Assembly: GCF_000003815.2 (NCBI RefSeq)
Contig: NC_049986.1
Span: forward strand, 12,274,140-12,302,611
DNA from: Branchiostoma floridae
Taxonomy: Eukaryota; Chordata; Leptocardii; Amphioxiformes; Branchiostomatidae
DNA: 28,472 nucleotides
Reading direction: 5' to 3'
The number at the start of each line of letters is the position of its first letter. Within the stretch, counting starts at the first letter, position 1. Shown here in pieces: positions 20,299-27,824 of the stretch. The notes beneath the pieces are model-generated. The model worked only from the letters and a program-made list of their open reading frames with translations, made no database searches and was not told where the DNA came from. The position numbers and the translations under genes were made by a program.

Positions 20299-20504
20299 TA
20301 GGCTAGTGTCACATTTCTAAAGCGGGGCCCGGCCGGGCTGTTTCTGGAAACGAAAAGTAAAAAATGTATACGTACAAATACAAACAAGTAATGCCCATGA
20401 CTTTTCTCTTTACGTCTTGTGTAGTTTGATGTTTTCACATCATAATTTTCGTTCCCGAAAGCTGTCCGACCGGGCACCGGTTTGGAAATATGATGAAGGC
20501 CTTA
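20299..20504. mobile_element. MITE, copy 2 (intron 4')
   Basis: Inverted ends like TTAGGCTAGTGTCACATTTC and the complement of TTTGGAAATATGATGAAGGC. It contains GGGGCCCGGCCGGGCTGTTT and GGAAACGAAAA. The match to copy 3 continues about 65 bp past the right end, to 20570. Confidence 0.75.
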
Positions 20505-20771
20505 GCTGGACTTATATACAAAGCAATATGCAACATGCCTTCCAATTGTAATGAAATGACCAGGGACTAACGACGGTTTGGAAATACGATGTAGGTCTTA
20601 CATCATTTTTGGTAGCTTTCAAGTCCAAGTGAACAACAGCGGTGGGACCCGAACTCTCGACCCTCTGGTCCAAACACAATCGCGTTTCTCCTCACCTTAT
20701 CACCAAGCACGCTACCTGTACTGAAGTGCAACCTGTTGTAAACAGACATGACATACCCGTACGTGTTTCAG

Positions 20772-20892
20772 GGGGACTCCGATGACGCCTCCCTGTCACG
20801 AGCATTACGTCATCTGAGTCAACTGAAGCCGTATCTGCAAGCTAACGGTGACGTCATCGCAGTGGTACAGGCGGGCTTCATCGGAACATGGG
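20772..20892 (+). CDS. Exon 5' : second copy of the GTWG exon
   Basis: A 121-bp exon, phase 0 in and 1 out (acceptor CGTGTTTCAG, donor GG|GTAGGG). It encodes GDSDDASLSRALRHLSQLKP, then YLQANGDVIAVVQAGFIGTW plus a split G. The N-terminal third differs from exon 5 while the C-terminal two thirds are the same protein. It splices in frame to exon 6, restoring the family motif GTWGEWYYS. Confidence 0.85.
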
Positions 20893-20950
20893 GTAGGGTA
20901 TAACTTGTTGTAGATGTCTATCACGAGATGTTTTACCGTCTGTAAAAGTA

Positions 20951-21151
20951 TAAGGCTAACGTCACATTTTCAAACCGGGACCTTCGGGCTGTTTGTAAAA
21001 ACGAAAAATAGACATATGTACGAAAAAATATACACAAATAGTGCCCACACACTCTTAACGTCTTGTGTAGTTTGGTGCCTTTTATATCCTACTTTTAGTT
21101 CCCGAAAGCTGCCCGGTCGGGCCCCGGTTTGGAAATATGATGTAGGCCTTA
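20951..21151. mobile_element. MITE, copy 3 (intron 5')
   Basis: Starts TAAGGCTAACGTCACATTTT and ends with the inverted TGTAGGCCTTA. Internal GTTCCCGAAAGCTGCCCGGT matches copy 2. Copies 2 and 3, plus the same 65-bp right flank (CTTAGCTGG to GGGACTAAC), are repeats about 650 bp apart in adjacent introns, so a local duplication carried them both. Confidence 0.75.
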
Positions 21152-21223
21152 GCTGGTCTTACATACAAAGCAATATGCCAAATGCCTTCCCATTGTAATG
21201 AAATGACCAGGGACTAACAACAT

Positions 21224-21417
21224 AGACTACAGTACCGTTTCCTGTCCCCTACAGGTGAGTGGTACCGTACTATAGCGACAGCTTCAGTATAACATGTGCA
21301 GACTACAGTACCGTTCCCTGTCCCCTACAGGTGAGTGGTACTATAGCGACAGCTTCAGTATAACTACAGTACCGTTTCCTGTCCCCTACAGGTGAGTGGT
21401 ACTATAGCGACAGCTTC
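21224..21417 (+). repeat. Triplicated 3' splice site before exon 6
   Basis: The segment ACTACAGTACCGTTTCCTGT, CCCCTACAG and GTGAGTGGTAC..TATAGCGAC occurs three times, with acceptor AGs ending at 21254, 21330 and 21391. Copy 1 has a 5-base insertion. Only the third copy runs on into the full exon 6. Use of copy 1 or copy 2 would put a stop codon (TAA or TGA) into the message within about 22 codons. Confidence 0.9.
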
Positions 21418-21521
21418 AGTACCCCGGACAGTGACGGGGACCCGGTGGTGGTGACTGATAATGACTGGGCCAAACGTAGCACCTTGATGGACGCCATTCT
21501 GGATGCAGTTCCAAACAACAG
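21392..21521 (+). CDS. Exon 6: GEWYYS barrel segment
   Basis: A 130-bp exon, phase 1 in and 2 out. It encodes EWYYSDSFSTPDSDGDPVVV, then TDNDWAKRSTLMDAILDAVPNN. With the preceding exon it makes WGEWYYS, the most conserved motif of the DUF4874/DUF4832 family. Its glutamate is a candidate catalytic acid by analogy with strand-4 glutamates of clan A glycosidases (inference). The donor CAG|GTTTAT is weak compared with the others in the gene. The acceptor is the third of three local copies. Confidence 0.85.
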
Positions 21522-21647
21522 GTTTATTCCTGCATTACATATCTAGCTGATGCTAAACTGTTTTCTACGCCAGTCTCATAAGCAGTTGGAGGCAGTTGTT
21601 GTCGTTTAAAGTTTTGACGCTAATGACTATCGATATCGGTAGCCCAG

Positions 21648-21697
21648 CTGGTGTGTTACGCCGAACGGCGGTTATACCGGCTATATAGATACAGATA
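21648..21697 (+). repeat. Short dispersed repeat, possible tRNA-derived SINE head
   Basis: CTGGTGTGTTACGCCGAACG, then GCGGTTATACCGGCTATAT and ATACAGATACAG. It matches, in inverted orientation, 24486-24535. TAGCCCAGCTGG just upstream resembles a Pol III A box. This is suggestive only. Confidence 0.45.
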
Positions 21698-21703
21698 CAG
21701 ATA

Positions 21704-21752
21704 TCGTGTCTGTGTGTGTGTGTGTGTGTATGCGTATGTGTGTGCGTGTGTG
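21704..21752 (+). repeat. (TG)n microsatellite
   Basis: Imperfect TG run with TATG and GCGT interruptions in intron 6. Confidence 0.95.
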
Positions 21753-21837
21753 TCAAGACATGATCATATTTTGATGATGTCGCCATTTGTATATTTGTAT
21801 CCTTTTCCAAAGTCACCGCATATTTTTCTGCTCATAG

Positions 21838-21941
21838 AATGGTCCAGGTGCGAACGATGAAGTACAAAAGGAGGCTCACCGACGACGTGTCCCCCTTGAC
21901 CCAATCCGAAGCTCACTCTGGATCCAAGAAAGCGCGCATCG
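21838..21941 (+). CDS. Exon 7: RMVQVR segment
   Basis: A 104-bp exon (acceptor TTCTGCTCATAG, donor ATCG|GTATTT), phase 2 in and 1 out. It encodes MVQVRTMKYKRRLTDDVSPL, then TQSEAHSGSKKARIG. With the split codon before it the start is RMVQVR, a strand seen in DUF4832-family proteins after the dimerisation-like helix. Copy 7' at 23990-24093 has about nine amino-acid changes in 35. Confidence 0.8.
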
Positions 21942-22073
21942 GTATTTCTACTCTTTTCTTTTAAATCCGTAAGATTCATCTTTTTCGTAGTGTTATGTCA
22001 GGTTGCGAGTCCTTGTTGAGGGATGATAATGAGCTGTACTCGATCCAACGAATGCTTATCTGTCTTCATCCAG

Positions 22074-22212
22074 GTCACCACAATGACTGTTTCCTGGCCA
22101 GTGACAAAGACTGGGGCACGTTTGAAAACCTGGCTGAGGACTACGCCTACCTGTCAGCTGACACCAAGTACACGGTCATGGGCGGAGAGACCTGCAACTA
22201 CAACCCTCCACG
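22074..22212 (+). CDS. Exon 8: HHNDCFLASDKDWGTF and MGGETC (DUF4832-like)
   Basis: A 139-bp exon (acceptor CTTCATCCAG, donor CG|GTAAGT), phase 1 in and 2 out. It encodes HHNDCFLASDKDWGTFENLA, then EDYAYLSADTKYTVMGGETC and NYNPPR. HNDCFLAS..D.GT and MGGET are highly characteristic of DUF4832. The glutamate of GGETC could be the second active-site carboxylate (inference). Confidence 0.85.
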
Positions 22213-22523
22213 GTAAGTACAGCCGACTTCTAGTACATTTTTATGAACAAATATGTGAACTAAATTGCTTTCTCTCTCTTTGGAAATCCAAGAAAATATG
22301 GTACATAATTTCTTGATGAATCAAAGTTTTGAATCTCAGACCAGCAACAGAACTAGTTAGCCAGGGACTGCAGCATTATTATGAAGCTACTGGCACTTGT
22401 AGGGTTCCTATCACGTATACTTCATATCTTTTTACATCAAATCTTTGTACAGCCTGGCAGGACAAAAACAGGTACTGACATTGCTGTTTTCCCGCTGCAT
22501 CACGATGTTGTATCACGATCCAG

Positions 22524-22637
22524 GTCCTCATGCGCCAAAGCTGAGGAGGAGTTGGCTCTCTTCCACTGGTCCTACCTCAACCCCGGCTACCATCCCGATG
22601 TCACAGATGAATGGAAGCAACAAGGCTGTTTTGATAG
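22524..22637 (+). CDS. Exon 9: ALFHWSYLNPGY segment
   Basis: A 114-bp exon (acceptor CGATCCAG, donor ATAG|GTATGA), phase 2 in and 2 out. It encodes SSCAKAEEELALFHWSYLNP, then GYHPDVTDEWKQQGCFDR. HxSYLN is a family motif following the GGE strand. The paired cysteines here and in exon 8 (ETCNYN) could form a disulfide in the secretory pathway. Confidence 0.85.
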
Positions 22638-22688
22638 GTATGATAAAAGTGATCACTAACCCACCACCCCCCCCCCTATCCCCACCCC

Positions 22689-22689
<1 letters not shown>

Positions 22690-22731
<42 letters not shown>

Positions 22732-22757
22732 GCACACACACACACACACACACACAC
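22690..22757 (+). repeat. (CA)n microsatellite after a poly-C stretch
   Basis: Long CA run, interrupted once by CACGCACG, preceded by CCACCCCCCCCCC at about 22663-22675. It lies in intron 9. Confidence 0.97.
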
Positions 22758-23085
22758 CAGCTACTGCATGTCTTCTACTCCAGGATTAAACTTGATCACC
22801 AAAGGTTTTAAGAAAGCTCACTCTTAACTAATTTTGTAAGCCAAGGCTTACTCTTCTCCTGAGGATAGCACTGCTTCGTCCACGGCTGTGCAATACAACT
22901 ACATACCCCTTCACCTAACTACCAACGCCAGTGATCAACTAGTATATGGTGTTGAGAATTGGTCGATATGCAAGGACTTACGACATCCGCTCTCGGCAAA
23001 CTGAAGACCAATTGCTTGGGATGTAATATGTACTACTGTTTTAAGATTTGAAGTTATCGAAATGATATCAATGTTTTTCTTGAAG

Positions 23086-23247
23086 AATCGGTCGCCATCT
23101 CGGGTACCGGTTGGAGCTTGTATCCGGTACGTACCGGAATGCGGTACCCCAGGGAGGGACGTTTTGCGGCAGGCTGGAGATCAGGAATGTCGGGTACGCC
23201 GCGCCCTTCAACCCGCGGCAGGTCAGAGTCGTCCTGCAGAAGGACAG
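23086..23247 (+). CDS. Exon 10: DUF4832-like beta-sandwich start (LGYRLEL ... RNVGYAAPFNPR)
   Basis: A 162-bp exon (acceptor TTCTTGAAG, donor ACAG|GTGAGC), phase 2 in and 2 out. It encodes IGRHLGYRLELVSGTYRNAV, then PQGGTFCGRLEIRNVGYAAP and FNPRQVRVVLQKD. LGYR, GG-T-x-x-x-L-x-I-x-N-x-G-Y-A and NPR in this order are the core of DUF4832. Copy 10' at 26086-26247 differs at only two bases, both synonymous. Confidence 0.9.
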
Positions 23248-23522
23248 GTGAGCGCACAGCGTTTTTCAAGTTATTTCTCAACAAAGCTATCCAGTAGGTC
23301 CCAAATTACCGTGATTATTTACAATATCCAGTCGATTCCACACTACTAATAAATGGTCATTTAAGCCCTAAGATGCTGTGTTCAACACTGCATTGGTCAA
23401 GTCAATTATTTTAGCATCTGATGATTGTCTTCCTAAACTACCAGGATGTACTGGAGAATCATACCTGATAACTTGATAATGATAGTCATTTATTTTTTCA
23501 TCACTGATGTTTTTGCGTTCAG

Positions 23523-23643
23523 CGCCATCGTGACGTCACTCGTGGTGACGGGTGTAGACCCACGTGACTGGCATCCGGGTACTTTGCACTCTGTCCCCAT
23601 CTCTGTTCAGTTGCCTAGCAACCTGGCTACGGGAAGCTATCAG
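23523..23643 (+). CDS. Exon 11: DUF4832-like segment
   Basis: A 121-bp exon (acceptor TTTTGCGTTCAG, donor CAG|GTAAGG), phase 2 in and 0 out. It encodes AIVTSLVVTGVDPRDWHPGT, then LHSVPISVQLPSNLATGSYQ. This fits the D-x-R-x-W-x-P and strand pattern of the DUF4832 beta-sandwich. No second copy is seen; one may lie in gap 3. Confidence 0.8.
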
Positions 23644-23764
23644 GTAAGGACAGAATTGGAACAGTTCTCAAATCGTACATTTTGTGCACAAAAATCATTG
23701 TCAATAGCATTTGTTTGTTATAGTTGGATACAATGCATAGAAATGTTACAAATGACGCCCCCAG

Positions 23765-23835
23765 GTGTCCCTGTGGCTGCCTGACCCCAGCCCGACCATC
23801 TCAGACCGGCCGGAGTTCAGCATCCTCCTGGCGAA
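23765..23835 (+). CDS. Exon 12: VSLWLPDP segment, cut by gap 2
   Basis: Starts after acceptor GCCCCCAG in phase 0 and reads VSLWLPDPSPTISDRPEFSI then LLA before running into the N gap. The motif is the family's late strand, equivalent to LxLPDP...(Y/F)SIxLAN. The end of the exon is not in the assembly. Confidence 0.8.
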
Positions 23836-23935
23836 NNNNNNNNNNNNNNNNNNNNNNNNNNNNNNNNNNNNNNNNNNNNNNNNNNNNNNNNNNNNNNNNN
23901 NNNNNNNNNNNNNNNNNNNNNNNNNNNNNNNNNNN
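23836..23935. other. Assembly gap 2 (100 N)
   Basis: Exactly 100 N; interrupts exon 12. Second copies of exons 7-10 start 54 bp after it. Confidence 1.
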
Positions 23936-23989
23936 TACTTCTTATGACAAGATGATATGTTTGTATAATTTTTATTCAGGTATTTTCAG

Positions 23990-24093
23990 AATGGTCCAGA
24001 TGCGATACATGAAGTACAAAAGGAGGTTCACCGGCGACGACTCCCCATTGGCCGAAACGGAGGCTCGCTCAGGGTCCAAAAAAGCACGAATTG
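23990..24093 (+). CDS. Exon 7' : second copy of exon 7
   Basis: A 104-bp exon (acceptor GGTATTTTCAG, donor ATTG|GTACTT), phase 2 in and 1 out. It encodes MVQMRYMKYKRRFTGDDSPL, then AETEARSGSKKARIG. It belongs to another paralogue or an alternative cassette. Upstream exons of the same copy must be in gap 2 if it is a separate gene. Confidence 0.8.
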
Positions 24094-24241
24094 GTACTTT
24101 ATCTTTGTCTTTGTCTTTGAGAGTCATATTTGTCTTCGTGCTGTTAAGACAGATTGTCAGTGCTATACCACAATAAGCATATGGCCATTCGTCTTTACCC
24201 AGGCCACCACAATGCGCTTATGATCACTATTCTTTCTCCAG

Positions 24242-24380
24242 GCCACCACAATGACTGTTTCCTGGCCAGTGACAAAGACTGGGGCACGTTCCAGGACCTG
24301 ACTGAGGACTACGCCTACCTGTCAGCTGACACCAAGTACACGGTCATGGGCGGAGAGACCTGCAACTACAACCCTCCACG
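24242..24380 (+). CDS. Exon 8' : second copy of exon 8, with tandem acceptors
   Basis: A 139-bp exon (acceptor CTTTCTCCAG, donor CG|GTAAGT). The protein is the same as exon 8 apart from FQD for FEN and T for A. A second acceptor, TTTACCCAG ending at 24202, is followed by the same CCACCACAATG. Its use would prepend 39 nt (13 codons, no stop), giving a repeated GHHN motif. Which acceptor is used cannot be told from sequence; the proximal one gives the family-standard length. Confidence 0.85.
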
Positions 24381-24485
24381 GTAAGTTCGTCGTTTGTTAG
24401 AGTGACCGTGGGCTAATAACTGTTGTCAATTTGCTCAGTGATTGTGTAATGAAAAGAAAAAAAGATAGGTCACGGCTATTAAAAG

Positions 24486-24535
24486 AGTATCTGTATGATA
24501 TGGCCGGTAAACTGCCCTTCGGCGTAACACACCAG
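24486..24535 (-). repeat. Short dispersed repeat, inverted copy
   Basis: The reverse complement reads CTGGTGTGTTACGCCGAAGG, then GCAGTTTACCGGCCATAT and ATACAGATAC, matching 21648-21697 with few changes. Confidence 0.45.
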
Positions 24536-25026
24536 TTTCGGAACCACGCGGCGCGGCAGCAGCTTGTTATTTGACACAACGACCCATCAGCTAACCTTTG
24601 CTAGCAAGAGTTCGCCCGTACTTTTAAGATGATCCACCTTTCATGCATATTCATGTTCTGATAATGTTTTCATCGCCATCATGACACGTAGTCATAATAC
24701 AATGATAAACTTTCTTCCGACAAAAGGTATACACGGATCAAATTTTCAACGACTACTGTCTACATCAATGCTGATGACCAATCACATTAGAACATAAACT
24801 TGCGAGAGTTACAGACACGCGATCTTATTAACACGTGATCTTATAGATACGTGACGTCAGCAATTGGTCAAACGAGCCGGGAAGTTTATAACACCCGTCG
24901 TCTCTGTTCAGTGAAGGCTGGAGTGCCCCGAGTGATCCGTGTATACCGTTGTGTTGGAAAACGTTTAGCATTGGACTATGATCACTAACGACACAGATGA
25001 GAGTCCATTGTATTATATAACATGTA

Positions 25027-25605
25027 CGAGGGGCATTCAATAAGTAATCCACCTGACCCATTTCCCATAGCAGGAGATTAATGAAACTTGGCACAGTTAT
25101 TAGTCTTTCTCTTCATAGGAACCACCCAGAGTTTTGCATTTCTCCCATCATTTGATGTAGCTCTGGACACGGTTCTTGTAGGACATCCCAGGTTGGTCCT
25201 CCGACAGATGCCTCATTAATGGCAGAAGAGGGACGACCAGGTCTGGGAGCTGTTTCCCCAGACTTCCGGCCTTGTTTGAATTCAGGATGCCAGCGTTTTA
25301 CAAGGCCATATGATGGGGCATCATCACCATAAGTTTTTTTTCATTTCATCAAAAGTCCCCTTTGGTGTGCGTCCTTTCAAATACAAAAACCGGATCACTG
25401 CGCGACACTCAACTTGCTCCATTTCACACCTGGTCCATTTCCCACCTGACTCAGTTCAAACACCAGTAAATCAGTAACCGCAATTAGTTCAGAGCTGTTT
25501 TTTGCAACATAACCCATAGAGATATGACTCATTACACATGCAAAATTTTATTTAGATCAGACAACTGGAAGTGGGTCAGGTGGATTACTTATTGAATGCC
25601 CCTCG
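25027..25605 (-). mobile_element. Internally deleted mariner-family element with perfect 34-bp TIRs
   Basis: The terminal inverted repeats (25027-25060 and 25572-25605) are identical, start CGAGGGGCATTCAATAAGTA and are flanked by TA target-site duplications (25025-25026 and 25606-25607). At 579 bp it is less than half the usual size of about 1.3 kb. It retains the 5' part of a mariner transposase on the minus strand. It sits in the intron before exon 9'. Perfect TIRs suggest recent movement with transposase supplied in trans. Confidence 0.92.
25113..25422 (-). pseudogene. Mariner transposase N-terminal remnant
   Basis: From ATG at 25422 the frame reads MEQVECRAVIRFLYLKGRTP, then an A-run frameshift, then DDAPSYGLVKRWHPEFKQGR and PGRPSSAINEAS. 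This is the paired helix-turn-helix DNA-binding region of mariner transposases (AVIRFL..KG; PSY..VKRW..EFK.GR; GRP). The eight-A run has one base too many and breaks the frame. The catalytic DD34D domain is absent through deletion, so the product cannot transpose by itself. Confidence 0.85.
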
Positions 25606-25621
25606 TATTGTTGCGATCCAG

Positions 25622-25735
25622 GTCGTCTTGTGCCACAGCAGAGCAGGAGTTGGCTCTCTTCCACTGGTCCTACCTCAACCCCGGCTTTAAGCAGGATGTG
25701 ACAGATGAATGGAAACAACAAGGCTGTTTTGATAG
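25622..25735 (+). CDS. Exon 9' : second copy of exon 9
   Basis: A 114-bp exon (acceptor GCGATCCAG, donor ATAG|GTACGG), phase 2 in and 2 out. It encodes SSCATAEQELALFHWSYLNP, then GFKQDVTDEWKQQGCFDR. Changes from exon 9 cluster at GYHP to GFKQ. The mariner insertion ends 16 bp before the exon, so the branch point and pyrimidine tract of this intron probably derive in part from the transposon end. Confidence 0.85.
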
Positions 25736-26085
25736 GTACGGTTAAACCTTTAGCTTTTTCGTTAAGGTTAACCTAATTGCTCCCCAACCTGTAAGTTACC
25801 ATTACCTGTTCCCTGTGTTTGAATTGAATCCAAATTTTAAAGACTTTCAAACAAGCTAGTAAAGTCTAATTGCATATAGCAAATATGTTTTCGCTCATAC
25901 AAATATTTTTCTAACGTTATAAGGTATTTGGTTGAATAAATGGACAACAAAATGTACAATATTATGCTACTTTAGTACTTTCTGAGATAAAAGAAGAAAT
26001 TGAAAACAGCCATTTAAGCAACAGACTGCTGTAAAACGCGTACATACCACCATGAATAGCTTTAAAAGTTATTTTTGCCATGCAG

Positions 26086-26247
26086 AATCGGTCGCCATCT
26101 TGGGTACCGGTTGGAGCTTGTATCCGGTACGTACCGGAATGCGGTACCCCAGGGAGGGACGTTTTGCGGCAGACTGGAGATCAGGAATGTCGGGTACGCC
26201 GCGCCCTTCAACCCGCGGCAGGTCAGAGTCGTCCTGCAGAAGGACAG
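26086..26247 (+). CDS. Exon 10' : second copy of exon 10, same protein
   Basis: A 162-bp exon (acceptor GCCATGCAG, donor ACAG|GTCAGT), phase 2 in and 2 out. The encoded residues are the same as in exon 10 (LGYRLEL ... RNVGYAAPFNPR). Two synonymous changes separate the copies, while the following introns share only diverged similarity over about 60 bp. Confidence 0.9.
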
Positions 26248-26313
26248 GTCAGTACAGCAGTTTTTTTTTTCAAAATCATTCCTGAACAAGCTATCAAGCA
26301 TTGGACAATTACT

Positions 26314-26413
26314 NNNNNNNNNNNNNNNNNNNNNNNNNNNNNNNNNNNNNNNNNNNNNNNNNNNNNNNNNNNNNNNNNNNNNNNNNNNNNNNNNNNNNNN
26401 NNNNNNNNNNNNN
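26314..26413. other. Assembly gap 3 (100 N)
   Basis: Exactly 100 N. Copies of exons 11 and 12 for the second set are expected here. Confidence 1.
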
Positions 26414-26599
26414 GACTTCATTTTAAACATCCAGAATGGCAAGCACAGGTTATAATCGGCCCTGAGACTTAAAAATGTGTACGTTATGTTGCGATGTATA
26501 TACGGAAGAATGTAGGGTTCAAGCGCCTACATATGGAAGATAGATATCAGTTTGCGCTGTTCAATGTATGTACATGTGCTTCTTCTTGTGTTTCTGTAG

Positions 26600-26642
26600 G
26601 TGCAACCAACTAGTTCTGGTTCGTGCTGATGAGGTTGACTAG
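26600..26642 (+). CDS. Terminal exon: C terminus of DUF4832-type protein
   Basis: After a good acceptor (CTTGTGTTTCTGTAG) a frame entered in phase 2 reads CNQLVLVRADEVD and stops at TAG (26640-26642). A short final strand of this kind fits the end of a beta-sandwich. The frame was chosen because the first frame stops after nine codons; the exon before it is in gap 3, so the phase cannot be confirmed. No canonical AATAAA follows within several hundred bases. Confidence 0.55.
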
Positions 26643-27824
26643 AGGTCCTGGAGAGAGGTCTTTGCGATTGGGCATATCTACAACTATACGACCTATACGA
26701 CTTCATTATACTGAAAACGTTGATAAAACGACATATTTCGTCGCAATACATGATATTGATTTACTGTTTTGGTGACATACGTAACGAGCCGACGAGTGTG
26801 AGTGGCGTATGTAAATCACACATTGACATGGATCAAAAGCGGCCTCTATTAATCAGCTGCAATACTGCATCCTTCTGGTAGATGAATTATGCAGATCTGC
26901 AACTGATTAATAGGGGGCGCTTTTGATTCGTGCAATGTAAATGCATACTTTTACAATAGTTAATACTGTATGTTGTATTGGTACATTGCCTGTGTTAACG
27001 TTACACTGAATACATGCTCAGATATTAGTTCTACAGGGATTGTGGTAGAAGGAAAACTGAAGAATGCAGCAGATAGTGGTTATCCTTTCTTTATTGCTTA
27101 TGGCAAATAATCTCTCACATTGCAAAGGGAAACTTTAGATTTTTAGATACCTTATAAACTTACTAGTATTGTGTATAAAATCACGAGGATGCAGCACTTT
27201 CGTTTATCGATATAATGAAAATGGAAATCCTACGAGGATAGGGGAATTTTTCCCGTCAGATTGACCCTCAAGAAAAGTCAAATGGAACAAACCTTGGCAC
27301 GCTAGATGGGACTTATTCTGCAACTACATGTTTCTTTCCGTTATGCTTAATATATAAAAGATAACCACTGCCTTCTAAGAAGAAGTCAAATCCAATAATA
27401 AGATGCAACTTCAGCTGAATAGACATTAGTGCTATGTACTACATTGTATTTTGTTTCCCTCGAGAATGTTCCTGCAATTAGCCTTCGGGCATGACTTGAT
27501 TATATTATCTGAATACTATCATATCCGTCTTTCGAAGCTAATATGGGCCATACGTTTGAGTTAATGTATGTAAAATCTAGTTGTCAGCACGATAATATTA
27601 GATTGGTCATATTTTGATGTGGACAACAAATATATAGCTTCTTCATACTTTATGATTGTGTTGGAAATACTTTCATTCATACTTCGATTTCGTTTTAATT
27701 CGTTCAGAGCCTTGTACGGCATTTTGGTGGTTGTTTTCACGTATTTTCGATGCGTTCAGGACCGCGTTTACTTTGATTTTACAACAAATCAACACTTCTT
27801 CTGTATAAATGCCCTCCCCGGGTT
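26643..27824. other. 3' UTR and intergenic spacer between units
   Basis: AT-rich, with one hairpin element (26832-26927). No other coding sequence is visible. An open frame at 27619-27828 is hydrophobic but has no family match and overlaps the next promoter. Confidence 0.4.
26832..26927. repeat. 96-bp palindromic hairpin (MITE-like remnant)
   Basis: The left arm ATCAAAAGCGGCCTCTATTA and ATCAGCTGCA pairs with the right arm (complement ATCAAAAGCGCCCCCTATTA and ATCAGTTGCA). Pairing continues inward through CTGCAT/ATGCAG to a loop of about 17 bases. No coding content. Confidence 0.8.

Noticed and set aside
19648-20301. 217-codon continuous frame ending in exon 4'
   Set aside because: Only the 61 codons at 20035-20217 are conserved with exon 4; the upstream part is AT-rich intron with a small foldback, and read-through past the GTACGT donor is accidental.
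22528-22755. Cys/Val-rich minus-strand frame
   Set aside because: Translation of the (CA)n microsatellite.
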